Source: Pseudomonadota bacterium (lineage in GTDB: Bacteria; Pseudomonadota; Alphaproteobacteria; Rhizobiales; Beijerinckiaceae). Taken from it: 37,843 nucleotides of DNA. Below the pieces are notes generated by a model. The model was given only the letters and a program-made list of their open reading frames with translations. It was not told where the DNA came from and ran no database searches. Positions 22,803 to 30,528 of this stretch are shown here, in pieces. Within the stretch, counting starts at the first letter, position 1. Each line of letters begins with the position of its first letter. The position numbers and the translations under genes were made by a program. The DNA lies in NCBI GenBank assembly GCA_023450615.1, contig JAEXGT010000036.1, forward strand, positions 1-37,843. The letters run 5' to 3'.

Positions 22803-23192
22803 GTGGATCAACGTAAGACAACGCTCAAAGTCGCTGCCATTATTCTGTCAGGCATGGCCATTCTTCCAACCTCCATGGCACAGGCCCAACCGGAAAAGAC
22901 TACCGGGAAAGTCATTCAGAGCGGCCGCGCCTCCTGGTACGGCCCGGGTTTTCACGGACGGCGGACGGCGAGCGGCGAGCGCTTCAACACGAATGAACTG
23001 ACCGCAGCCCACCGCACCCTGCCCTTCGGCACCAAGGTGCGCGTCGTGAACAAGAAGACAGGCAAGTCGGTGGTCGTCCGCATCAACGACCGCGGCCCTT
23101 ATGCCCATGGCCGCGTGATCGATCTGTCCCGCGCCTCGGCTCAGGCCATCGGCATCAGCGGCGTGGCCCCTGTCACCGTGGCGGAACTCTGA
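22803..23192 (+). CDS. RlpA-like lytic transglycosylase/double-psi beta-barrel protein
   Basis: The protein has 129 residues. A signal peptide (LKVAAIILSGMAILPTSMAQ) is followed by one double-psi beta-barrel domain with the RlpA motifs ASWYGPGFHGRRTASGERF, LPFGTKVRVVNKKTGKSVVV and RINDRGPYAHGRVIDLSR, including the catalytic-type Asp in NDRGP. RlpA cleaves naked glycan strands in the septal wall. This copy lacks the C-terminal SPOR domain, so it would not be held at the septum in the usual way. The start is a GTG at 22803, with CGGGA upstream. The length is that of short rhizobial RlpA-like proteins. Confidence 0.85.
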   Translation: MDQRKTTLKVAAIILSGMAILPTSMAQAQPEKTTGKVIQSGRASWYGPGFHGRRTASGERFNTNELTAAHRTLPFGTKVRVVNKKTGKSVVVRINDRGPYAHGRVIDLSRASAQAIGISGVAPVTVAEL

Positions 23193-23288
23193 GAGAACCG
23201 CCTTCCCATCAAGCATTCGATGGAACTCGAAACGGTTCAGCCCGCTTTTCCCAGCACCTCTTGAAGCGAGAAGCTGTTCGGGAATTCA

Positions 23289-24002
23289 ATGCAGGCGATC
23301 CGATTGCTGACATCGACGCTTTTCATGAGCGCAATTCTGTGTGCAAGCGGCTCCATGGCCTGGTCTCAAGGATCGAGGCCATGGGTCGATCCACCGCCGA
23401 ATAATGGAACTGCCTCACAGCCGACGCAAGCGCCAGTCACACCGCCTGCGCCAGCTCCATCGCCGCCCGCCCCCGCACAGGAAGCGCTTCAGCCGAACCC
23501 GGCGCAGCAAGCGCAGCCGAAGACGCGGCTCGAAGCGGCGGATCCCCAGCCGGCTCAGCGCCGCATGTCGCGTGCGGACGCCGCCAAGAGCTTCGCCGTC
23601 GATTATCTGGCCACATGGTCTGCGCGAAACGATGTGGCGCTCGATGCCACGGCGGAGCTTTATGCTCCGCGGGTTCTCTACCATGGCCGCACCATAAGCC
23701 TGGAGCGGCTGTACAAGGAAAAGCAGCGCTTCATTCGCCGCTGGCCCGAGCGCGAATACCGTCCGCGTGAAGAGGCTATCGGAAGTTCGTGCAACCCCGC
23801 CGGTACGGTCTGCACCGTGCATGCGGTCTTTGATTACACGGCCACCAATCCGAAGCGCCGCCGCCTTTCGCAGGGATCGGGCGCGCTTCAGCTCATCGTC
23901 GAGTTCATTGGAAACAAGCCGTTAATCGTGGCTGAGCACAGCGCCGTGCTTCAGCAGACACGCAAACCCATTCTCGCTTTGGAGGGAACGTCGAATGAGT
24001 GA
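23289..24002 (+). CDS. Secreted proline-rich protein with NTF2-like C-terminal domain
   Basis: The protein has 237 residues. A signal peptide ends around MAWSQG. A low-complexity proline/alanine/glutamine linker runs from about residue 33 to 88 (PTQAPVTPPAPAPSPPAPAQ). The C-terminal part (from about 95) begins AAKSFAVDYLATWSARNDVA and contains YAPRVLYHGRTISLERLYKE, with an SCNPAGTVCTVHAVFDYTA segment. This pattern resembles NTF2/SnoaL-like domains, which are often sensors or scaffolds. No catalytic residues can be assigned. The last eight bases overlap the start of the membrane protein gene at 23995, so the two are coupled and probably work together in the envelope. Confidence 0.75.
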   Translation: MQAIRLLTSTLFMSAILCASGSMAWSQGSRPWVDPPPNNGTASQPTQAPVTPPAPAPSPPAPAQEALQPNPAQQAQPKTRLEAADPQPAQRRMSRADAAKSFAVDYLATWSARNDVALDATAELYAPRVLYHGRTISLERLYKEKQRFIRRWPEREYRPREEAIGSSCNPAGTVCTVHAVFDYTATNPKRRRLSQGSGALQLIVEFIGNKPLIVAEHSAVLQQTRKPILALEGTSNE

Positions 24003-25161
24003 TGTCACCTCTCGTCACGAAACGCCCAGGGACCTCGGCAACACTCCCATCGGACATGCCGTTCAGATGAGAGAGCAGATGCGTGCGCTCATCCATGCCG
24101 AGATCGAGAAGCTCAACCCAACCGACGATGCGCGACGGGCCCTCGAACTCATCATCGAGTCGTCCTTGCGCCCTTCCCGCGTCGATGGCGAGTTGAAGCT
24201 CACCGTGATCGACGCCCAAGGCCGCCCCCGGTTGAAAGAGAGGGACGGACAAGAGGTTCCGTTCACGTTGCAGGACCTGCTCTCCGAACTGCGCAGCATC
24301 CACCCGTTTCTTTTCAAGGCTCCTCATACGCCACAACCCAACATCGGGAAGACACATCCGGTGGCTGTCGAATCAAAGGACGATTCGAGCCGCGACTGGC
24401 TGGAACTTGCATCCGCTCGGCCAGGACCGGAGAGCGAGCCCGCGCCGACGCTCGGCTCGCATGCACTCTCGCATTGGCGCAAGGGCAAGGTTCGCTTCCA
24501 CAGCTGGACCCAGGGCATGTCCGGCAAACTGAGAATGCCGCAGACTCTAAAGGACGCCGACACGATGGCAGGCGTTCGGAACTCCATCGCAGATTCCAAG
24601 GAGCGCGCTCAGGCATTCTTCGACAACCTTCAGGAGAAGCCCGTTTCCCGCCGCCCGGGTTTCGCCTTGAGTATCGTGGCCGCGCTCCTGTTGCTATTGG
24701 GCGCGGGCGCCTTCTTCACTCTTCGCCACGACGACAGCATCACACAGGCCAATGTGGAAGATCCTGCTCAGACCGGTGCCATTGCGTCCGGAGAGGCTGC
24801 GAATGCGTCAGCACCTGCATCACGTTCGTCGGGCGGACGAATCCTACGCGGGGTGCCCGATGTCATCGACACCGCCACCCTGTCGCTGAACGGCGAGGTC
24901 GTGCGCCTTTTCGGCGTCGAATGGGCGCCGGGCGCGGGCAAGCCGGAAGACCTGACGAATTATCTTCAGGGTCGCGAGATCACATGCGAGCCTACGGGCG
25001 GCAACGAAGTCTATCGCTGCCGCGTTGGCGAACAAGACCTGTCGCGCGTGATCCTGTTCAACGGCGGCGGACAGCCCACCGCAGAAGCCACCCCGGAATT
25101 GAAGGCCGCCGCAGACCAGGCGCGTGAAGCCAAGCTCGGGGTGTGGAACAAGCAGCCTTGA
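23995..25161 (+). CDS. Single-pass membrane protein with degenerate staphylococcal-nuclease-like domain
   Basis: The protein has 388 residues. The N-terminal 220 residues are cytoplasmic and lack a signal peptide. They contain a helical segment (MREQMRALIHAEIEKLNPTD) and a DGELKLTVIDAQGRPRLKER strand pair. A membrane helix (about 222-245, FALSIVAALLLLLGAGAFF) is followed by a linker. The C-terminal 110 residues look like an SNase OB fold: GVPDVIDTATLSLNGEVVRL, then FGVEWAPGAG and an ending AREAKLGVW. The usual DGDT has become DTAT and the GIDAPE glutamate is not evident, so nuclease activity is unlikely. The start overlaps the previous gene by eight bases. A terminator follows. Confidence 0.72.
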   Translation: MSDVTSRHETPRDLGNTPIGHAVQMREQMRALIHAEIEKLNPTDDARRALELIIESSLRPSRVDGELKLTVIDAQGRPRLKERDGQEVPFTLQDLLSELRSIHPFLFKAPHTPQPNIGKTHPVAVESKDDSSRDWLELASARPGPESEPAPTLGSHALSHWRKGKVRFHSWTQGMSGKLRMPQTLKDADTMAGVRNSIADSKERAQAFFDNLQEKPVSRRPGFALSIVAALLLLLGAGAFFTLRHDDSITQANVEDPAQTGAIASGEAANASAPASRSSGGRILRGVPDVIDTATLSLNGEVVRLFGVEWAPGAGKPEDLTNYLQGREITCEPTGGNEVYRCRVGEQDLSRVILFNGGGQPTAEATPELKAAADQAREAKLGVWNKQP

Positions 25162-25165
25162 ACGA

Positions 25166-25201
25166 GAACGGCCCTGCAATGCGGGGGCCGTTCAAATTTT
25201 T
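25166..25201 (+). terminator. Intrinsic terminator after the SNase-like gene
   Basis: The arms GAACGGCCC (25166-25174) and GGGCCGTTC (25185-25193) form a perfect 9-base stem with a 10-base loop. AAA and five Ts (25197-25201) follow. It begins five bases after the stop at 25161 and separates this unit from the convergent minE. Confidence 0.8.
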
Positions 25202-25212
25202 CGCTGGGTCGG

Positions 25213-25473
25213 TCAGCGTGCGCCGACCGGTGCCGGAATCTCGACTTCGATCTCGAGGGTGGAGATGTCCGCGTCGCGGTTCATCTTCACCTGAACGTTG
25301 TCATGCTCGACCATCACGTGGCGGCGGACGACGGCGAGGATTTCCTCGCGGAGCTTGGCCACCAGATCGGGCTGTCCGCCCACAAGCCCACGCTCGTGGG
25401 CCAGCAGGATCTGCAGCCGCTCGCGCGCCACAGGCGCCGAGCTACGGCGATTGAAGAAACTCAGCAGGCTCAT
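25213..25473 (-). CDS. minE: Cell division topological specificity factor MinE
   Basis: The 86-residue protein has the amphipathic start MSLLSFFNRR (membrane-targeting) and the anti-MinCD helix ERLQILLAHERG. The dimer domain runs from LVAKLREEILAVVRRHVMVE to the end. MinE displaces MinC and stimulates MinD's ATPase, which drives pole-to-pole oscillation so that FtsZ assembles at midcell. The start codon overlaps minD by four bases. The length is usual for MinE. Confidence 0.95.
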   Translation of the reverse strand: MSLLSFFNRRSSAPVARERLQILLAHERGLVGGQPDLVAKLREEILAVVRRHVMVEHDNVQVKMNRDADISTLEIEVEIPAPVGAR

Positions 25474-26285
25474 GCGGCCCTCCGTCCGAACAACTTGCCG
25501 AACAGACCTTTCTTGTCGCTCGGAATCGTCATTTCGAGTGTCTCGCCCTTGAGGCGACGCGCGGCGTCGAAATAGGCACGGCCCGGTGCGCTTGCCGGAT
25601 TGTTCAGGGTAACCGGCGAGCCCATGTTCGAGGCCTTCAGAACCTCTTCGCTTTCGGGAATGATGCCGATGAGCGGGATGGAGAGAATCTCCAGCACGTC
25701 GTCGACCTTGAGCATTTCGCCGCGCTCGGCACGAACGGGGTCATATCGGGTGAGCAGCAGGTGCTTCTCGATACGGTCACCCTTCTCTGCCCGCTCGGTC
25801 TTGGAATCGAGAAGGCCGATGATGCGGTCGGAATCGCGAACCGACGACACTTCCGGATTGGTGACCACGACAGCCACGTCCGCATGGCGCATGGCCATAG
25901 TCGCGCCACGCTCGATGCCGGCGGGGCTGTCGCAGATGATCCAATCGAACTTCTCGCGAAGCTCGTTGAGAACCTTGGCGACGCCTTCTTCCGTCAGCGC
26001 GTCCTTATCGCGGGTCTGCGAGGCGGGGAGCAGCGAAAGGTTCTCGAGGCGCTTGTCCCGAATGAGGGCCTGGGAGAGCTTGGCGTCGCCCTGAACCACG
26101 TTGATGAGATCAAACACCACGCGGCGCTCGGCGCCCATGACGAGATCGAGATTACGCAGGCCGACATCGAAGTCGATGACGACTACTTTATCGCCGCCAT
26201 GCGCCAGTGCCGCGCCCAGAGCTGCCGAGGACGTTGTCTTGCCAACGCCACCTTTGCCGGATGTTACGACCAAGACTTTGGCCAT
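25470..26285 (-). CDS. minD: Septum site-determining ATPase MinD
   Basis: This 271-residue deviant Walker ATPase of the ParA/MinD family has KGGVGKT (11-17, with the signature first Lys), VVIDFDVGLRNLDLVMG, the switch II DSPAGIE, and a C-terminal amphipathic membrane helix (KKGLFGKLFGRR). It binds the inner membrane as a dimer when ATP is bound, and recruits MinC. The gene order minC-minD-minE is the normal one, with a 19-base gap to minC and an AAGAGAG ribosome site. Confidence 0.97.
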   Translation of the reverse strand: MAKVLVVTSGKGGVGKTTSSAALGAALAHGGDKVVVIDFDVGLRNLDLVMGAERRVVFDLINVVQGDAKLSQALIRDKRLENLSLLPASQTRDKDALTEEGVAKVLNELREKFDWIICDSPAGIERGATMAMRHADVAVVVTNPEVSSVRDSDRIIGLLDSKTERAEKGDRIEKHLLLTRYDPVRAERGEMLKVDDVLEILSIPLIGIIPESEEVLKASNMGSPVTLNNPASAPGRAYFDAARRLKGETLEMTIPSDKKGLFGKLFGRRAA

Positions 26286-26304
26286 TGTCGTCTCTCTTTC
26301 TCTA

Positions 26305-27024
26305 TCAATCCAGGGTTTTCAGGATGATCGAATCGCCATCCAGGTTCACCTGAATGGGTTGACCGTGGAACTTTGAGCCGAGATCGTCGGCGGTCTTGTA
26401 GAGACCGTCGATGGCGATCAGCTCTGCTTCGAACTTTCTGCAGAAGATGCGGGCGCGGGAATTGCCTGTGCAGCCGGCAATCGCGCGTCCGCGCAGCGCG
26501 CCGTAAACGTGGATTGAACCACCGGCCACGATCTCAGCACCCGAGGCAACGGAACCGAGAACCGTCACGTCGCCCTCCGGATGCAGGATCGACTGACCCG
26601 AGCGCACGGAGCCCTCGATCATCAGCGTCTTGTCGTCGGCGGGAGAATGCACGGCCGGGGAAGCGGCCGCGACCGCATTGTCGGCCGCTTCATGGATATC
26701 GATCTCGCCCGCAGGCTTACCGCCCGTAATCTGCGGCGGCATGTCGGGCTCGACATTCTCAGGTGCGGCACCTTCCAGGCCGACGATGCGGATGTTGCGC
26801 ATCTTGAAAGCGGCCAGGAGAAACTTCAGCTCGGACTTGGAAGGCTTGAGGTTGGAGACATCGGCAATGATCGGGCGGCCGGAGAAAAATCCGGGCGAAC
26901 GCGCCGATACGGCGTCGAGATCCTCGAGCCAGTCCCTCAAGGGCACTTCAGGCGCGAGGACCAGGGCCAAAAAGGACCTGCCACGGAAGCGAAGAGCGGG
27001 ACGGGGGCGAACGGCGATGGTCAC
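26305..27024 (-). CDS. minC: Septum site-determining protein MinC
   Basis: The 239-residue FtsZ inhibitor has an N-terminal FtsZ-antagonist domain (FRGRSFLALVLAPEVPLRDW), a linker of about 25 residues, and the C-terminal beta-helix for dimers and MinD binding (GDVTVLGSVASGAEIVAGGS and IHVYGALRGRAIAGCTGN). The start is a GTG at 27024 and the ribosome site (AAAGGAA) is rather distant, so expression may be low. The 388-base gap upstream carries two exact TTAA-N7-TTAA boxes, the nearer one 47 bases before the start. Confidence 0.93.
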   Translation of the reverse strand: MTIAVRPRPALRFRGRSFLALVLAPEVPLRDWLEDLDAVSARSPGFFSGRPIIADVSNLKPSKSELKFLLAAFKMRNIRIVGLEGAAPENVEPDMPPQITGGKPAGEIDIHEAADNAVAAASPAVHSPADDKTLMIEGSVRSGQSILHPEGDVTVLGSVASGAEIVAGGSIHVYGALRGRAIAGCTGNSRARIFCRKFEAELIAIDGLYKTADDLGSKFHGQPIQVNLDGDSIILKTLD

Positions 27025-27070
27025 GGGAGTTCAAATTCCTTTAATACCCCCCGATTTCGAACGCTTATGG

Positions 27071-27085
27071 TTAATGGACCGTTAA
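27071..27085. promoter_or_regulatory. CtrA-type box (TTAA-N7-TTAA), minC-proximal
   Basis: TTAATGGACCGTTAA is an exact TTAA-N7-TTAA, the full CtrA recognition motif of alphaproteobacteria. It lies 47 bases before the minC start, where bound CtrA~P could block the promoter. CtrA control of minCDE has been reported in Sinorhizobium meliloti. Confidence 0.65.
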
Positions 27086-27245
27086 AGAACGCCCGCATTT
27101 CCCTAACAATTTTCCAGAAACTGCCCAGGCATCTCCGTTTCCCAAAAGATAATGATCGAGAACGCCTATAAGAACATCGACTTGCAAAAGGAAAATAAAG
27201 ATAAATCCTATTACTTTAGAGTTACCATCTAGCACTTCTTGAGTA

Positions 27246-27260
27246 TTAATCCCGATTTAA
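27246..27260. promoter_or_regulatory. CtrA-type box (TTAA-N7-TTAA), distal
   Basis: TTAATCCCGATTTAA is a second exact TTAA-N7-TTAA, 175 bases from the first. It is 153 bases before the TAXI gene start and could serve either gene. Confidence 0.55.
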
Positions 27261-27412
27261 AACCGGATTGACCCACCCCTCAATGGGCCTAGCATGTCCG
27301 TTCCTTCGTTTCGCTTAACGAATTCATAGAGAATATTTTCACATCCTGCATTCGCCAAGTCAAACGATAGAAACGTCAAGCGGCCAAAAGGTCAGTCCAG
27401 GGAGGACGCAGT

Positions 27413-28588
27413 ATGGCGGGTCGAGTTCAAGGCTTTTCCCCGACAGGTTTCTCTAGAATGTGGCAGGTCATTCGCACGGTCGTCGTGACGGCAGGCCTTC
27501 TTTCCGGCACCGTCTGCGCTTCGGCCCAGACAGCGCCCGTTCCCGGCGCCAGCGCCAGCGCATCCCGTGCCAATAAAGGCACCCTCGGCGTGGTCTCGGG
27601 CGGAGCCGACGGCACCTATATCCGCATCGCCGCCGATCTCGCGAACGTGCTCGACAACGACGACCTTCGCATCCTGCCAATGATCGGACGCGGCTCACTG
27701 CAAAATCTCAAGGACATCATGTTCCTGCGCGGCGTCGACATCGGCATCGTGCAGATGGATGCGCGAGAGCAATTGCAGTCGGACAATCTCCAGAATGATG
27801 CGGTCCAACGCCTGCGCTTCATCGCACGTCTCTACAACGAGGAAGTCCATATCATCGCAAACCGCGACATCACGGATATCCGGCAGCTCGAGGGCAAGAA
27901 GGTCAATATCGACAAGGCGGGCAGCGGCACCAACCTCACGGCACGTCTCATCTTCGAAAAGCTCGGGATCAAGCCTGAACTGACGACCTTCGATCAGGCT
28001 TCTTCCTATGCAAAGCTCAAATCGGGTGAGATCCAGGCCGCGCTCTACGTTGCAGGACGCCCGGTGCGAGCCATTGCGGAATTCCAGACCGATGGACGCT
28101 TTCATCTGCTCTCGATCCCGTTCGAAGGAGAGATTGCCGAATCCTATTTCCCGGCCCGCTTCGAGAACAAGGATTACCCTCAACTCGTCTCATCCGACAA
28201 ACCCGTGGAGACACTGGCGGTCGGCAGCCTTCTCGCCGTTTATAACTGGCCTGAGAACACCGACCGGTACAACCGCGTGAAGCGCTTCGTCGATGCGTTC
28301 TTCTCGCGCTTCGATGAATTCCTGCAGCCAGGCCGTCATCCGAAATGGAAGGAAGTCAATCTCGCAGCCGATATTCCCGGCTGGGAGCGGATCAGAGCTG
28401 CGCAGGATTGGCTCGATCGCGCGGAAGCGGCCAGCAAACCCTCGGCCGAGGTGCAGAGCTTCGAGAGCTTCATACAAAGCAGGGGGATCGCTGTCTCATC
28501 CGAGCAACGCGAGGCTCTCTTCCGGGATTTCCTAGCCTGGCAAAACGGTCGCCAGAGAGCGCCGCGCAGAGCTGCCAGACAGGACTAA
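27413..28588 (+). CDS. TAXI-family TRAP-type solute-binding protein, orphan
   Basis: The protein has 391 residues. A basic N-terminus and a hydrophobic signal segment (VIRTVVVTAGLLSGTVCASA) precede a TAXI domain starting TLGVVSGGADGTYIRIAADL, with VQMDAREQL, GKKVNIDKAGSGTNLTARLI and GEIQAALYVAGRPVRAIAEF. TAXI proteins bind small organic acids such as glutamate or 2-oxoglutarate for TRAP importers. No TRAP membrane genes are nearby, so this may instead act as a periplasmic sensor or serve a distant permease. After the domain there is a C-terminal extension of about 70 residues with a basic tail (QRAPRRAARQD). AGGGAGGAC stands before the ATG. The gene at 28662 follows in the same direction. Confidence 0.85.
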   Translation: MAGRVQGFSPTGFSRMWQVIRTVVVTAGLLSGTVCASAQTAPVPGASASASRANKGTLGVVSGGADGTYIRIAADLANVLDNDDLRILPMIGRGSLQNLKDIMFLRGVDIGIVQMDAREQLQSDNLQNDAVQRLRFIARLYNEEVHIIANRDITDIRQLEGKKVNIDKAGSGTNLTARLIFEKLGIKPELTTFDQASSYAKLKSGEIQAALYVAGRPVRAIAEFQTDGRFHLLSIPFEGEIAESYFPARFENKDYPQLVSSDKPVETLAVGSLLAVYNWPENTDRYNRVKRFVDAFFSRFDEFLQPGRHPKWKEVNLAADIPGWERIRAAQDWLDRAEAASKPSAEVQSFESFIQSRGIAVSSEQREALFRDFLAWQNGRQRAPRRAARQD

Positions 28589-28612
28589 AGAACCGAAACA
28601 ATCGGGACCGAA

Positions 28613-28640
28613 GCCGAAGCCCCGACATTGGGTCTTCGGC
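28613..28640 (+). promoter_or_regulatory. Intercistronic hairpin between the TAXI and coiled-coil genes
   Basis: GCCGAAGCCCC (28613-28623) and GGGTCTTCGGC (28630-28640) pair over 10 of 11 positions around GACATT. No T-run follows, so it more likely affects mRNA processing or stability than termination. The next gene's strong ribosome site comes 10 bases later. Confidence 0.45.
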
Positions 28641-28661
28641 CTCCATCCAAGGAGGTCCGAC

Positions 28662-30029
28662 ATGTACAAACGGGATTATTTTAGACTTTCGCATTCCACC
28701 ACTGAATTCCTCGCAATCGCCCTGATCAGCCTCTCTCTCATGGGTCCTGCCCTTGCCGAGAGCCCTGCCGTCGATCTTCCGGATGCATCAGCAGAATCCG
28801 GGCCGATCGTCGAAGAGGAATCCGGCGATCTGTCGACCATGCTTCCCTTCCTCATCACGTCGCCCGACCGCAAGCATCTGGCGACACAACTTCTCTCGGC
28901 CCTGGAGCGCGGAGATCTGAAACAGGCCGAAAACAGCCTCAACGCGGCCATCGAAGCCGGAACACTCGCCATCGCGCTCATCGACCGCATTCATGATCCG
29001 GCACTGCGTCCCACTCTGGAAGGGCTTGGCCTTCGAGGCTCGGAGCAACCGGATACAACGTCTACGCAGTGTTCCGTGCCTGCCCAGCCCGCGGCCGCTG
29101 ATCTCTCCAAGATGCAGGAAGCTCTGAACCAGGAGAAAGTCCACAGCAGTACGATATCCCGCGCTCTGGCGGAGATCACGGAGCGATACGATGCGCTCCA
29201 GAAGGCGGGCGAGATGAACATCGCGGCGAAGGCGCAAGAGGCCTCAAAGCTGGAGAAGTTGCTGCAGCAGGAACGGGAGCGCAGCGCCGGCATCGAGCGC
29301 GAGCTCACCCGTGCGCGGGAGGACGCTCGCAACCTGCAAGGCCTCAGAGATCAGGAAGCGGAAGCCGCCACATACATCGCCGAACTGGAGGAAGCCCTGG
29401 CCCAGGCTCAAGCGCGAGGCGATGGTTTCGCGCACAAGATCGCCGAGCTGACTCAGTCGCTCCAGCAGGCACAAGAGCGGAATGCATCTCTCACGATGAC
29501 CACGCTTGTGCCGCTCAAGGCGGAAGCGATTACGACCGTTTCATCGACGGAAGCAAGCATCGTTTCCATGAAAGCCGAACCGGCAGCGGAGGCTGCAACA
29601 CCTGCTCTGCCTGCGAAGGGTTCTGCCGAAGCAGCGACCTCACAACGACCCGGTACGCCTGCCCCACTCTCGACAGTCCGCCTTCCGCCCGTTGAACCTC
29701 CGGCCTCCACAAATGCCGTACCGGTCCCTGCCCCCAATGCCAGCATGCCCCCCCAGGAAGCCAAAGCGGAGGACCGGCTCACGGCGCGTGCGAATGAACT
29801 CCTCCGCAGCGGCGATGTGAGCGGAGCCCGCCTTCTTCTCGAACGCTCATTGAAGAGCGGCAATCCACGGGCAGCTTTCCTGTTTGCCGAGACATTTGAT
29901 CCTCATGTCCTCGCCAAACTCGGCGTGCGCGGAATCCGAGGCGACGTGGCCAAGGCACGAGACTATTATGCGCAGGCTCAGGCGCTCGGCCTGACGCAAG
30001 CCTCCGAGCGGCTGGAGGCGCTGAAATAA
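28662..30029 (+). CDS. Envelope protein with coiled coil and Sel1/TPR-like C-terminus
   Basis: The protein has 455 residues. A signal segment (FLAIALISLSLMGPALAESP) leads to a periplasmic region. A long coiled coil spans about residues 150-270, with EKLLQQERERSAGIERELTR. A Pro/Ala-rich linker follows. The last 85 residues contain helical repeats like Sel1/TPR units (ARLLLERSLKSGNPRAAFLF and DVAKARDYYAQAQALGLTQA). Similar proteins are found in Hyphomicrobiales, without known function. The partner gene is the TAXI protein 73 bases upstream, which suggests a joint periplasmic role. AAGGAGGT stands before the ATG. No enzyme motif is visible. Confidence 0.72.
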   Translation: MYKRDYFRLSHSTTEFLAIALISLSLMGPALAESPAVDLPDASAESGPIVEEESGDLSTMLPFLITSPDRKHLATQLLSALERGDLKQAENSLNAAIEAGTLAIALIDRIHDPALRPTLEGLGLRGSEQPDTTSTQCSVPAQPAAADLSKMQEALNQEKVHSSTISRALAEITERYDALQKAGEMNIAAKAQEASKLEKLLQQERERSAGIERELTRAREDARNLQGLRDQEAEAATYIAELEEALAQAQARGDGFAHKIAELTQSLQQAQERNASLTMTTLVPLKAEAITTVSSTEASIVSMKAEPAAEAATPALPAKGSAEAATSQRPGTPAPLSTVRLPPVEPPASTNAVPVPAPNASMPPQEAKAEDRLTARANELLRSGDVSGARLLLERSLKSGNPRAAFLFAETFDPHVLAKLGVRGIRGDVAKARDYYAQAQALGLTQASERLEALK

Positions 30030-30069
30030 GATTACAGGAGAATGGTTATGCCGGGATCAGGCCAAACCT

Positions 30070-30327
30070 TCAGAACGGCACCCACTCACCATTTTCGGTA
30101 AGCGACTCGACGGCGCGCTCGAGAGAGGTTCCGGCGTCGAGGAGATGCTGGGCCGTCGACTGGATCTGCAGGGAGGGACCGGGCAACGCGGCCACATGCT
30201 CGGTCATCTCCCGCACCCTCTCGATCAGATGGATGAGATCCGCAGCCAAGGCCGCCCGCTCCTCCGCCTCCGAGAGGGGAGACTTGGCCTGCTTCAGGCG
30301 CGGGGCAAGAGGGATGATGTTCGACAT
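30070..30327 (-). CDS. Small hypothetical helical protein
   Basis: The protein has 85 residues, starting MSNIIPLAPRLKQAKSPLSE, then AADLIHLIERVREMTEHVAA and a helical end. It has no signal peptide and no membrane segment. An N-terminus of MSNIIPL followed by an acidic-helical body is common among small rhizobial proteins without known role. The start at 30327 is a choice. An ATG four codons upstream (30339) lies near GAGGG and is also possible. The gene lies 40 bases after the coiled-coil gene stop, convergent to it. I cannot assign a function. Confidence 0.55.
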   Translation of the reverse strand: MSNIIPLAPRLKQAKSPLSEAEERAALAADLIHLIERVREMTEHVAALPGPSLQIQSTAQHLLDAGTSLERAVESLTENGEWVPF

Positions 30328-30528
30328 GTGTTCCAACATCCGCCCTCGCAGCTCCAAGAGCAATGGACGCCCAAGCTGCGATCCACAGAAAACCACAGGA
30401 TTTGAGGGGCAAATCTTCCTTTTCGCTACACCCGCGCCCTCTAGACGTTCGCCCTATGGGCTTGAGCGCGCTCCGGTGCTATCCCCCCTCTAACTTTTCC
30501 CGCCTCGCTTTATCGAACAGATCGGATC

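Larger units (their letters stand above)
27025..27412. other. Long divergent regulatory region between minC and the TAXI gene
   Basis: This gap of 388 bases is markedly AT-rich compared with the flanking genes. It contains no reading frame with coding character. It holds the two CtrA-type boxes listed separately and a degenerate third (TTAC-N7-TTAC, 27211-27225). The promoters of minCDE and of the TAXI gene must lie here, but I cannot fix -35/-10 pairs. Confidence 0.6.

Noticed and set aside
24474..25127. Plus-strand frame inside the SNase-like membrane protein gene
   Set aside because: It is an arginine-rich out-of-frame shadow. The annotated frame has a membrane helix and a domain.
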